Assembly: GCA_963783835.1 (NCBI GenBank) | Contig: CAWAOX010000015.1 | Span: 124,001-188,000 of the forward strand | DNA length: 64,000 bases | Reading direction: 5' to 3' | From: CAIQPS01 sp963783835 | Lineage (GTDB): Bacteria > Actinomycetota > Thermoleophilia > RBG-16-64-13 | Shown here: positions 49,928 through 58,450 of the stretch, piece after piece | How positions within the stretch are numbered: the first letter of the stretch is position 1 | Layout of the letters: each line of letters opens with the position of its first letter | Position numbers and translations under genes: made by a program | Notes under the pieces: generated by a model | What the model was told of the DNA's origin: nothing | The model's input: only the letters and a program-made list of their open reading frames with translations | Databases searched by the model: none

Positions 49928-52575
49928 GACCGCCCATCGGAGAGCAACGAGGAGAGATGGAGCCGGTCTGTCCCGTGTCTCCGGCCGAGCGGGGCCCGCT
50001 CTTCCTGCTCGACGGGAACAACATCGCCTACAGGGCCTTTTTCGCCCTGCCGCAGGAGATCTCCACCTCCGACGGGTTTCCCACCAACGCGCTCTACGGT
50101 TTCTGCGCGATGGTGATAAAGATCCTCTCGGAGTATCACCCCGGCGCAGTGATCGTCGCCTGGGACTCACGGGAGAAGACGTTCAGGCACGGGGAATTCG
50201 AGGAGTACAAAGCCCAGCGCAAGCCCATGCCGGATCTGCTCTCGCAGCAATGGCCGTACCTGCCCCAGCTCTCCGAAGCATTCGGGTTCATCAACCTGGC
50301 GGTGCCCGGTTTCGAGGCGGACGACATCCTCGCGACGTTGGCCCGGCAAGCGGAGGCCGAGGGGAGGCGGACCTTCATCGTCACCGGCGACCGCGACGCC
50401 CTGCAGCTCGCCGGCCGGAACGTGAGCATCATGGCCAACACCAGAGGGGTAACCGACGTCAAGATCTACGATCCGGCCGCGGTGGAGGAGAGGTTCGGCG
50501 TGCCCCCCCGGCTCATCCCCGACCTGATCGGTCTGAAGGGCGACACCTCCGACAACATTCCCGGCATCCCCGGGATAGGGGAGAAGACGGCGGCCCAGCT
50601 GCTCCAGCAGTTCGGCGACCTCGACGGGGTGCTCGCGAACATCGACCAGGTCGCAGGCCCGAAGCGTCGGGAACTGCTGAGGGAGAACCAGGAGGTCGCT
50701 CTCCTGTCCCGGCGGCTGGCATGCCTCGAGCATGACGCTCCCATCGACATCCAGACGGCCGAGTTGTTGCCGCATCAGCTTCAACGGGACAAGCTCGAAG
50801 AGCTCTTCGAGCGGCTGCAGTTCCACACACTGCTCGAGCGGGTGGCGGCGCTGGAGCCGGCCCCGGCTGCCTCGCCGGCCGATCAACCCGGCCCCCGGCT
50901 CCCCGCCGCCCTGCACTGGCCGGCGAGGGGGGAGGCCGCAACGGGTCTCTTCGACCGATCGCGGCCGGTGGGAGTGGCGACCGCTGGAGGAGCCATCTGG
51001 GTGGCCCAGCAGCCGGCGGGCGGCGGGGAAGACTACCGCGAGTTCACCGTAGCCAGAGCGGACGAGGCTGACATCGACCCTCCATCGCTGGCGGCGCTCT
51101 TCCGGAGCAGCGCAGCGATCTGCCATGACCTCAAGTCAGCGCGTTCGCTGCACGGGCTGATACGCCAGGCGGCGCACGATACCTACATAGCCGCCTACCT
51201 GCTCTCGCCGGGAAGAAGGGACTACCGGTTGCACGATCTGGGCCGAGATGCGGGCGTCGCCCTCCCGGAATGCGGGGCCACCGACGGCGCCACGGCAGCC
51301 GCCCTGGTTCTTCCGGTCGCAGCTCGGCAGGAGCAGCTGCTCCGAGATCAGGGCATGTGGGCGCTCTTTCAGGGCATTGAACTGCCGCTCACTCGAGTGC
51401 TCATCGAGATGGAGAATGCCGGCATCTTCCTCGATTGCTACCGCCTGGGGGAGATGACCGGCAAGATCCAGGACCAGTTGGAGGGTCTGGAGGCATGCAT
51501 CTACGATCTGGCCGGCGAGACCTTCAACCTGGGTTCGCCGCAGCAGTTGGGACGGGTGCTGTTCGAGAGCCTGGGACTGGCCCGGCAGCGCAAGACCAAG
51601 ACCGGCTACTCCACCGACGCGAAGACCCTGGAGAGCCTGCGAGAGCATCATCCGATCATCGGGCATCTCCTGAACCATCGGGAGCTCTCCAAGCTCATGT
51701 CCACGTATCTGCTCGCTCTGCCGCAGGCCGTGGATCCCGTCACCGGGAGGCTCCACACGACCTTCCACCAGACCGTCGCCGCCACCGGGCGGTTGTCGTC
51801 GAGCGACCCCAACCTGCAGAACATACCCGTCCGCACCGCTCTCGGCGCGCAGGTACGGCAGTGCTTCAGCGCCGAGCCGGGCAACCTGCTCGTCGTCGCG
51901 GACTACTCGCAGATCGAACTGCATATCATGGCCCATCTCTCCGGCGAGCCGGCGATGCTTGAGGCGCTCGCCCGGGGGGAGGACATCCACTGCCGTACCG
52001 CGGCGGAGGTATTCGGCATGCCCGCCGATGAGGTGGACGTCGTTCACCGCCGCTACGCCAAGGCGGTCAACTTCGGCATCATGTACGGCATCTCGGCCTT
52101 CGGACTCAGCCAGAATCTGGGGATCGACAGGGAAGAGGCGGCGTCATACATCCAGAGGTACTTCGAGCGCCTGCCACGGGTGAAGGCCTTCATCGAAGCC
52201 ACCATCGAGACCGCCCGGCGGCAGGGATATACGACCACCATCTTCGGCCGCCGCCGGCCCATCCCGGAGCTCGCCTCGGGCAGCTTCCAGGAACGCTCAT
52301 TGGGAGAGAGGCTGGCCGTGAACTCGGTCATTCAGGGCAGTGCCGCGGACATGATCAAGGTGGCGATGATCCGGTGCAACGACAGGCTGTCGAAGGGCTT
52401 TCCCGCCTCTCGCCTGGTCCTGCAGGTGCACGACGAACTGGTGTTCGAGGCTCCCAAGGACGAGGCCTACGCGGTGCGCGACGCCGTGGTGGAGGAGATG
52501 ATAGGGGCCTATGCGATGGAGCCGCCGATCCGGGTAGACGCGGGGGTCGGGCCCGACTGGCTGGCCGCCAAGTAG
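49924..52575 (+). CDS. polA: DNA polymerase I
   Basis: Repair and Okazaki-fragment polymerase, 883 residues from the GTG at 49924 (overlaps the previous stop) or 872 from the ATG at 49957, whose ribosome site is very close. Domains: 5'-3' exonuclease (about 15-300; LLDGNNIAYRAFFALP, FEADDILATLA, IPGIPGIGEKTAAQLL), a 3'-5' exonuclease-like region (about 330-500) lacking the catalytic Asp-x-Glu so probably without proofreading, and polymerase with motif A DYSQIELHIMAH, motif B RRYAKAVNFGIMYG and motif C QVHDELVFEA. The degenerate middle domain is common in Gram-positive lineages. Confidence 0.96.
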   Translation: MRPPIGEQRGEMEPVCPVSPAERGPLFLLDGNNIAYRAFFALPQEISTSDGFPTNALYGFCAMVIKILSEYHPGAVIVAWDSREKTFRHGEFEEYKAQRKPMPDLLSQQWPYLPQLSEAFGFINLAVPGFEADDILATLARQAEAEGRRTFIVTGDRDALQLAGRNVSIMANTRGVTDVKIYDPAAVEERFGVPPRLIPDLIGLKGDTSDNIPGIPGIGEKTAAQLLQQFGDLDGVLANIDQVAGPKRRELLRENQEVALLSRRLACLEHDAPIDIQTAELLPHQLQRDKLEELFERLQFHTLLERVAALEPAPAASPADQPGPRLPAALHWPARGEAATGLFDRSRPVGVATAGGAIWVAQQPAGGGEDYREFTVARADEADIDPPSLAALFRSSAAICHDLKSARSLHGLIRQAAHDTYIAAYLLSPGRRDYRLHDLGRDAGVALPECGATDGATAAALVLPVAARQEQLLRDQGMWALFQGIELPLTRVLIEMENAGIFLDCYRLGEMTGKIQDQLEGLEACIYDLAGETFNLGSPQQLGRVLFESLGLARQRKTKTGYSTDAKTLESLREHHPIIGHLLNHRELSKLMSTYLLALPQAVDPVTGRLHTTFHQTVAATGRLSSSDPNLQNIPVRTALGAQVRQCFSAEPGNLLVVADYSQIELHIMAHLSGEPAMLEALARGEDIHCRTAAEVFGMPADEVDVVHRRYAKAVNFGIMYGISAFGLSQNLGIDREEAASYIQRYFERLPRVKAFIEATIETARRQGYTTTIFGRRRPIPELASGSFQERSLGERLAVNSVIQGSAADMIKVAMIRCNDRLSKGFPASRLVLQVHDELVFEAPKDEAYAVRDAVVEEMIGAYAMEPPIRVDAGVGPDWLAAK

Positions 52576-52599
52576 CGAGTGGCCGGCCGTATTTGCAGG

Positions 52600-52627
52600 T
52601 TGCTTTTCCCCCGCGCGTGCGTATACT
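52600..52627 (+). promoter_or_regulatory. Candidate promoter of rpsA
   Basis: TTGCTT (52600-52605), 16 bases, TATACT (52622-52627; five of six -10 bases), 72 bases before the rpsA start. A 7-bp hairpin (CCCCGCA/TGCGGGG, 52629-52651) lies in the leader and could be part of translational feedback. Confidence 0.55.
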
Positions 52628-52698
52628 ACCCCGCACGCGAGCCATGCGGGGGCATGGTTCAGTTGTGCATTGCTTTATAAAAAGGAAGCGTAAACTAC

Positions 52699-54186
52699 AT
52701 GTCAGACGAATACACCGACGACAGCGTACAAACCGACGATAGCGTGGAAACGCTACAGGGCGGACAGGATCTGATGATCGAAGTAGACGGGAAGATGGTT
52801 CCCAACTACGACGCCACGATCCTGACTTTCGAAGAGGGGGATATTGTCACCGGGACCGTGGTCCGGGTGGACAAGGACGAAGTTCTCGTTGATATCGGCT
52901 ATAAGAGCGAGGGGGTCGTCCCCGCCAACGAGTTGTCGATAAGAAAGTCTGTCGATCCTGCTGAAGAGGTCTCGGTGGGCGACATCGTCGACGCCCTGGT
53001 GTTGACCAAAGAGGATGCCGACGGACGGCTCATCCTTTCGAGGAAACGGGCTCGGTTCGAGCGTGCCTGGCAGCGCATCGAGAAGGCGGCCGAAGAAGGC
53101 ACCCCGGTCACCGGCGCGGTCATCGAGGTGGTCAAGGGCGGCCTCATCCTGGATCTGGGCGTTCGCGGCTTCCTACCGGCCTCTCTCGTCGATATCCGCC
53201 GGGTGGCCGATTTGGACGAATTCATGGGTCAAACGCTCGAGTGCCGGGTCATCGAGCTCAATCGTTTCCGCAATAATGTGGTCCTCAGCCGGCGCGCCGT
53301 GCTTGAAGAAGAGCGCCGCGGCGCCCGCGAGCAGATCCTCGACCGCATGAACGTCGGCGACCTGGTCACAGGGACCATCTCCAACATCGTCGACTTCGGC
53401 GCGTTCGTCGACCTCGATGGCATCGATGGCCTCATTCACATCTCGGAGCTCTCCTGGAGCCACGTGAACCATCCGTCCGAAGTCCTCGTCATCGGCCAGA
53501 AGGTCGAGGTGCGCGTGCTGGATATCGATCGCGACCGGCAGCGCATCTCGCTGGGTCTCAAGCAGACCCAGAAAGATCCGTGGCAGCAGGTGTTCGAGAA
53601 CCGCCAGGTCAACGAGATCGTGCACGGCAAGGTGACCAAACTGGTCTCGTTTGGCGCGTTCGTCGAGATCGAGGAAGGGGTCGAAGGCCTTATCCACATC
53701 TCCGAACTGGCTCAGCACCATGTCGAGGATCCCTCTGAGATCGTGCGCCCCGGCCAGGAAGTGAACGTCAAGATCATCGAGATCGATCCCGAGCGGCGCC
53801 GCCTGTCCCTGAGCCTCAAGCGCCTCGAGCCCGAATACCGCATCCATGAAGACGCCATGGCGGAGGAAGGCGAAGAGGACGAAGAAGGGGAAGAGTTCGA
53901 GGAAGCAGAAGCCGGCGCGGATACCGAGGTGGATGCCGCGACCGAGACCGCTCCCGAGGAACCGGCCGCCGCCGAGGAGGCCGCGGGCGAGCAGCCCGTC
54001 GAGGAACCGGTCGTCGAGGAGCCGGCCCCCGAGCCTGATCAGGCTGAGGACACGGTGGCCGAAGCCGACGCAGCCGAAACGGCTATCGAGGAGCCGGCGG
54101 CCGAGGTGTCCGAAGAGGCTGTTCCCGCAGAGGCCGCACCCGAGGCCGCTCCTGCGGGCGAAGAGGCGGAAAAAGAAGAAGACTGA
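52699..54186 (+). CDS. rpsA: 30S ribosomal protein S1
   Basis: A 495-residue mRNA-binding ribosomal protein with four S1 domains at about 45-115, 130-200, 215-285 and 300-372 (for example GDIVTGTVVRVDKDEVLVDIG, VTGTISNIVDFGAFVDLDG, VHGKVTKLVSFGAFVEIEEG). Four domains is the Gram-positive/actinobacterial number; enteric S1 has six. From residue 395 the protein is a 100-residue Glu/Ala/Pro-rich acidic tail, an unusual length even for actinobacterial S1, which is likely disordered. Followed by a strong terminator. Confidence 0.96.
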   Translation: MSDEYTDDSVQTDDSVETLQGGQDLMIEVDGKMVPNYDATILTFEEGDIVTGTVVRVDKDEVLVDIGYKSEGVVPANELSIRKSVDPAEEVSVGDIVDALVLTKEDADGRLILSRKRARFERAWQRIEKAAEEGTPVTGAVIEVVKGGLILDLGVRGFLPASLVDIRRVADLDEFMGQTLECRVIELNRFRNNVVLSRRAVLEEERRGAREQILDRMNVGDLVTGTISNIVDFGAFVDLDGIDGLIHISELSWSHVNHPSEVLVIGQKVEVRVLDIDRDRQRISLGLKQTQKDPWQQVFENRQVNEIVHGKVTKLVSFGAFVEIEEGVEGLIHISELAQHHVEDPSEIVRPGQEVNVKIIEIDPERRRLSLSLKRLEPEYRIHEDAMAEEGEEDEEGEEFEEAEAGADTEVDAATETAPEEPAAAEEAAGEQPVEEPVVEEPAPEPDQAEDTVAEADAAETAIEEPAAEVSEEAVPAEAAPEAAPAGEEAEKEED

Positions 54187-54211
54187 CTGTCCGTACGATA
54201 GGGCATGATAA

Positions 54212-54240
54212 GGGAGCGCCTGTGGGCGCTCCCCGTTTTT
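54212..54240 (+). terminator. Rho-independent terminator of rpsA
   Basis: Nine-base arms GGGAGCGCC / GGCGCTCCC with loop TGTG, then CGTTTTT. It lies 26 bases after the rpsA stop and ends 11 bases before coaE. Confidence 0.9.
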
Positions 54241-54251
54241 GTGGAGGCGAC

Positions 54252-54869
54252 TTGACGCACGAGCGACCAGATGTGGCGGCCGTCGGCCTCACGGGCGGCA
54301 TCGGAGCCGGCAAGACCACTGCCCTTCGGTTTTTCGCCGAGGCGGGCGCTCTTACCCTGTCCGCCGACGAAGTCGTGCACCAGTTGTATGCTCGCGAAGA
54401 GGTCAAGCGGGCTCTCCTTGGCTACTTCGGTCGCGAGATCCTCGACCCCCAGGGCGAGGTGGACAGGCGAAGCCTGGCCGACGCTGTACGAGGGCGGCGC
54501 GACCGGCTAGCGTGGCTCGAGGCCCTCGCGCACCCCTTGGTGGGCGAGGAGGTGTCCCGGTTCATCCGCGAGGCGCCGGCCGGATCGGTCGCGGTGTGCG
54601 AGGTTCCCTTGCTGTTTGAAGCGGGGATGGAGCGGCGCTTCGACCTCGTCATCACCATCGAAGCCGGGGGAGAGCAACGCCGCGAACGCTCCGTCCACGA
54701 CTTCGGCATCGAGATGTTCGGCGAGTTCGAGTCCTTGCAGGCCTCGAGCGAGCGGCGGGTGGCCGGAAGTGACCTGGCGTTCTTCAACGACGGCGAAGTC
54801 GAGCACCTGCGCGCGTTTGTGCGCCAGGCGTACGAGCGCGCGCGCCTGATGGCCGTGGAGGGACCATGA
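54252..54869 (+). CDS. coaE: Dephospho-CoA kinase
   Basis: Last step of coenzyme A synthesis: phosphorylation of the ribose 3'-hydroxyl. The 205-residue protein has P-loop GLTGGIGAGKTT, SADEVVHQLY, LAHPLVGEEV and CEVPLLFEAGME, all CoaE hallmarks. The TTG at 54252 has GGAGG five bases upstream; a GTG at 54222 would lie inside the terminator. The C-terminal half (HDFGIEMFGEFESLQASSERRVAGSD region) diverges from the usual RxxxQ motif only slightly. Overlaps the transglycosylase gene by ATGA. Confidence 0.93.
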   Translation: MTHERPDVAAVGLTGGIGAGKTTALRFFAEAGALTLSADEVVHQLYAREEVKRALLGYFGREILDPQGEVDRRSLADAVRGRRDRLAWLEALAHPLVGEEVSRFIREAPAGSVAVCEVPLLFEAGMERRFDLVITIEAGGEQRRERSVHDFGIEMFGEFESLQASSERRVAGSDLAFFNDGEVEHLRAFVRQAYERARLMAVEGP

Positions 54870-55492
54870 GGACGGAGCGGCGCCGCAGGAGCCGCCGCCG
54901 TCTCCTGCTGTTGGCGGTACCGATCGTCCTGGTGGTCGCTGTGGTTACGTTGGCGGTGGTGCTGCTCACGGGGAAGTTGGTGGTCCCCGCCGTTTCGGGT
55001 AAGGTCTATCCGATCCGCTACGAAGAGGAGATAGCGGCGGTGGCCGTGGAGTACGACATCGACCCGTACCTGCTGGCGGCCGTCGCGCGGACAGAGAGTG
55101 GCTTCGATCCCGACGCCGAGTCCCACGCGGGCGCCGTGGGCCTCATGCAGCTCTTGCCTGGGACCGCCGAGTTCGTCACGGGTCTGGACGGTTGGAAGGG
55201 GCCCAAGAATCCCGCACTCAAGAACCCCCGGGATAGCCTGGAACTCGGGGCCTGCTACCTGTCGTATCTGCTCCGGAGGTTCGACGACCCGACCGCTGCC
55301 CTCGCGGCATACAATGCCGGTCCCAACGCTGTCGCCGGCTGGATCGAAAAGGCCGGGGGAGCCGGCAAGTTCGGTCCCGAGGACATCCGGTACCCCGAGA
55401 CGCGGGAATTCGTCCGTAGGGTGGAGAGCTCCCGGGCGCTGTTCCGGGAGGCGCACCCGGACGCCTTCTCGCTGTCCCAGCGAAACGCCTGA
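54866..55492 (+). CDS. Membrane-anchored lytic transglycosylase (SLT domain)
   Basis: A 208-residue protein: a very basic N-terminus (MRTERRRRSRRR), one membrane anchor (about 13-37) and a Slt70-like domain with catalytic Glu in ARTESGFDP, HAGAVGLMQLLPGTA and LAAYNAGPNAV. It cleaves peptidoglycan between MurNAc and GlcNAc with 1,6-anhydro product. It shares 4 bases with coaE and precedes uvrB by 15 bases. Confidence 0.93.
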   Translation: MRTERRRRSRRRLLLLAVPIVLVVAVVTLAVVLLTGKLVVPAVSGKVYPIRYEEEIAAVAVEYDIDPYLLAAVARTESGFDPDAESHAGAVGLMQLLPGTAEFVTGLDGWKGPKNPALKNPRDSLELGACYLSYLLRRFDDPTAALAAYNAGPNAVAGWIEKAGGAGKFGPEDIRYPETREFVRRVESSRALFREAHPDAFSLSQRNA

Positions 55493-55507
55493 GGCGGGTC
55501 TGAAGCG

Positions 55508-57586
55508 ATGGCCTCCTTCCGCCTCCGCGCCGACTACGAGCTCAAGGGAGACCAGCCCGAGGCTGTGGCCAGGCTGGCCGAAGGGCTGCGCCGCGGTGAC
55601 CGCTTTCAGACGCTGCTCGGTGTGACGGGCTCGGGCAAGACCTTCACCATGGCCAACCTCATCGCGGAGGCCGGCAAACCCACCCTGGTCATGGCGCCCA
55701 ACAAGACCCTCGCCGCGCAACTCTGCAACGAGTTCCGCGAGTTCCTCCCCGACAACGCCGTGGAGTACTTCGTCTCGTACTACGACTACTACCAGCCGGA
55801 GGCCTATCTCCCGGCCACCGACACGTACATCGAGAAGGACTCCTCGATCAACCAGGAGATCGACCGGCTCCGGCACGCGGCTACCTCGGACCTGCTCATG
55901 AGGGACGACGTCGTGATCGTCGCCTCGGTCTCGTGCATCTACGGCCTGGGCTCCCCCCAGGAGTATCTGGGGCAGGTGGTCCTGCTCAAGCAAGGTGACG
56001 AGATCAGCCGGGACGAGGTGTTCGCCAAGCTGGTGAAGATCCACTACGAGCGCAACGACATCGGCTTCACCCGCGGCAAGTTCCGGGTGCGCGGGGAGAG
56101 CTTCGAGGTGTGGCCCGCCTACGACGACTACGCTCTGCGGGTGAGTCTCTGGGGCGACCTGGTGGAGGAGATCGTGAAAGTGGACCCGCTCACCCAGGAG
56201 GTGCTCGCCCAGCTTCCCAGCGTGGCCATCTACCCGGCCACCCACTTCGTCACCTCGGACGACGCCATCGAGCGGTCCCTCGGGGAGATCGCCTCCGAAC
56301 TCGAGACGCGGGTGGCCGAACTGGAGGCGCAGGGCAAGCAACTGGAGGCCTTCCGTCTTCGTCAGCGCACCCAGTACGACATGGAGATGCTGCGCGAACT
56401 GGGCTACTGCAACGGCATCGAGAACTACTCCCGCATCCTGGCGGGCCGCCGGCCGGGCGAACCACCGTACACGCTACTCGACTTCTTTCCGGACGATTTC
56501 CTGGTGCTCATCGACGAGTCCCACATGACGGTGCCGCAGTTGCACGGCATGTACGAGGGGGACCGCAGCCGCAAGAACATGCTCGTGGCGCACGGCTTCC
56601 GTCTGCCGTCGGCGCTCGACAACCGGCCGCTTCGTTTCGACGAGTTCATCGAGCGGGCGCCGCAGATGGTGTTCGTCTCGGCGACGCCCGGGCAGTGGGA
56701 GACGTCCGTGTCGACCCAGGTGGTAGAGCAGCTGGTGCGCCCGACCGGACTGGTGGACCCGGTCGTCGAGGTGCGGCCCACCAAGCACCAGATCGACGAT
56801 CTCATGAACGAGATCCGGGTGCGCGTCGACCGGGGCCAGCGGACCCTGGTGACGACTCTCACCAAGAAGATGGCCGAGGATCTTACCGACTACCTGCTGG
56901 AGATGGGTTTCCGGGTGCGCTACCTGCACTCCGAGGTCGACACCATCGAGCGCATCCGCACCATCCGCGAACTGCGGCTGGGAGAAGTCGACGTGTTGGT
57001 TGGCATCAACCTGCTGCGCGAAGGGCTCGACCTTCCCGAGGTGACTCTCGTGGCCATCCTGGACGCCGACAAAGAGGGGTTCTTGCGCGGCGAGACGGCT
57101 CTCATCCAGACCATCGGCAGGGCGGCGCGGAACGTCGAAGGCAGGGTCATCATGTACGCCGACAAGCGGACGGTGGCCATGGACCGGGCTATCTCCGAGA
57201 CCGACCGGCGTCGCGCGGCTCAGGTCGCCTTCAACGAGGAGCACGGCATCGAGCCGCGCACCATCGTCAAGGGAGTGTCGGACATCGCCGAGCTGCTGGG
57301 CATCAGTGGGAGCGTCCCCTACAAGGAGCGACGCAAGACCGCCCGCGGAGAGGAGATGTCGGCTGAGGAGATGGAGCGCCTCATGGCGACGCTGGAAGAG
57401 GAGATGTTCCAGGCGGCCGAGGAGCTCCGCTTCGAGTACGCCGCCAAACTTCGTGACGAGATCAAGGACCTGGCGCGCGATCTGGCCCAACTGCGCGGGG
57501 CTCAGGCGGCAGGCGACAGCCATCGCGCCAAGGGCGCCGGAAGGGGTGCAGGCAAGGGCCCGAGCCGGCGAACTACTCGACCTTGA
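55508..57586 (+). CDS. uvrB: Excinuclease ABC subunit B
   Basis: Damage-verification helicase of nucleotide excision repair, 692 residues. Walker A GVTGSGKTF, the beta-hairpin region SYYDYYQPEAYLP that inserts into DNA, IDESHMTVPQ (Walker B), helicase motifs V-VI (VLVGINLLREGLD, QTIGRAARNVEG) and a C-terminal UVR domain (MSAEEMERLMATLEEEMFQAA) for UvrA/UvrC contact. The basic, Gly-rich tail is unconserved. uvrA and uvrC are outside the window. The 3' end overlaps convergent mgtC by 14 bases. Confidence 0.97.
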   Translation: MASFRLRADYELKGDQPEAVARLAEGLRRGDRFQTLLGVTGSGKTFTMANLIAEAGKPTLVMAPNKTLAAQLCNEFREFLPDNAVEYFVSYYDYYQPEAYLPATDTYIEKDSSINQEIDRLRHAATSDLLMRDDVVIVASVSCIYGLGSPQEYLGQVVLLKQGDEISRDEVFAKLVKIHYERNDIGFTRGKFRVRGESFEVWPAYDDYALRVSLWGDLVEEIVKVDPLTQEVLAQLPSVAIYPATHFVTSDDAIERSLGEIASELETRVAELEAQGKQLEAFRLRQRTQYDMEMLRELGYCNGIENYSRILAGRRPGEPPYTLLDFFPDDFLVLIDESHMTVPQLHGMYEGDRSRKNMLVAHGFRLPSALDNRPLRFDEFIERAPQMVFVSATPGQWETSVSTQVVEQLVRPTGLVDPVVEVRPTKHQIDDLMNEIRVRVDRGQRTLVTTLTKKMAEDLTDYLLEMGFRVRYLHSEVDTIERIRTIRELRLGEVDVLVGINLLREGLDLPEVTLVAILDADKEGFLRGETALIQTIGRAARNVEGRVIMYADKRTVAMDRAISETDRRRAAQVAFNEEHGIEPRTIVKGVSDIAELLGISGSVPYKERRKTARGEEMSAEEMERLMATLEEEMFQAAEELRFEYAAKLRDEIKDLARDLAQLRGAQAAGDSHRAKGAGRGAGKGPSRRTTRP

Positions 57587-58229
57587 CCGTGCGCACCTCA
57601 TGGAGGTCGGCTATCAGAGCGGTCAATCTCGTTTGATCGAGGGTACGGGGGAGGTCGAGCAGCAAATGGACGGTGTCGTTGTCATTCTCGCCCGGGACCA
57701 CGCTCATCTCCTTGACCACCACATGCGCCTGCTGTAGCACGCTCACAAGCTCGGCCAGAGGCGAGTAGCCGGGCGAGGCGAAATGCACGCGAACCGCGAC
57801 CGAATGTCCCTTGCGGATGTAGAGAAGACGGTCCTCGATCATGCGCAGGACGTACAAGCTGACGATCACCACGCCGGTGGTGACGAGTGCGGCGGAAAAG
57901 AAACCCTGAGCGGTCAGTAGCCCGACGGCAGCGACGGTCCACAGACTGGCGGCGGTGGTAAGACCGCGTACCGAGACGCCGTAGCGGATGATCGCGCCGG
58001 CTCCAAGAAAGCCGATACCGGTGACTACCTGGGCGGATATCCGGTTGGGGTCGAAGGTCGTGCCCGCGATCCCGTACGACGACGCCAGGGTGAAAGCGGC
58101 CGCGCCGACGGCGACCAGAATATGCGTGCGGAACCCGGCCGTATGCTCGCGGATCTCGCGCTCTATCCCGATGACGCCGGCGAGCACGGCCGCGAGCAGA
58201 ATGCGTATGACGACGTCCCAGATGGTCAT
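57573..58229 (-). CDS. MgtC/SapB-family membrane protein
   Basis: A 218-residue protein with four to five membrane segments in the first 135 residues (GVIGIEREIREHTAGFRTHILV, GIGFLGAGAIIRYG and VRGLTTAASLWTVAAVG are the family motifs) and a C-terminal soluble ACT-like domain (about 145-218). Members are linked to magnesium homeostasis and inhibition of the F1Fo ATPase in some pathogens; in environmental bacteria the role is unclear. Convergent with uvrB and divergent from the TRAP operon. Confidence 0.93.
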   Translation of the reverse strand: MTIWDVVIRILLAAVLAGVIGIEREIREHTAGFRTHILVAVGAAAFTLASSYGIAGTTFDPNRISAQVVTGIGFLGAGAIIRYGVSVRGLTTAASLWTVAAVGLLTAQGFFSAALVTTGVVIVSLYVLRMIEDRLLYIRKGHSVAVRVHFASPGYSPLAELVSVLQQAHVVVKEMSVVPGENDNDTVHLLLDLPRTLDQTRLTALIADLHEVRTVKVE

Positions 58230-58342
58230 GCGTCCATACTAGGGGGCATCCTGGGCTTGGGCAAGTAAGGCTGCTGTCGAGAGGCACCGGTTCGGGGCGC
58301 CTCCGCCGGTTGCTCCCAGGCCCTTACATATGCGCGCGCGAC

Positions 58343-58360
58343 ATGAATAGCGTGATTCAT
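58343..58360. promoter_or_regulatory. Inverted repeat before the TRAP operon
   Basis: ATGAAT-AGCGTG-ATTCAT, a perfect 6-base inverted repeat with a 6-base centre, about 90 bases before the receptor start in the 221-base gap after mgtC. It is AT-rich in GC-rich DNA and could be an operator. No regulator gene is adjacent, so its partner is unknown. Confidence 0.4.
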
Positions 58361-58450
58361 ACGCCATCTGATACAGTCATGGAGTGTGCTCTTTAGGCAA
58401 TCCGGCGAAGCTCAGGGGAAGCTGCCGGGACCACAGGAGGAGGGCGTGCG

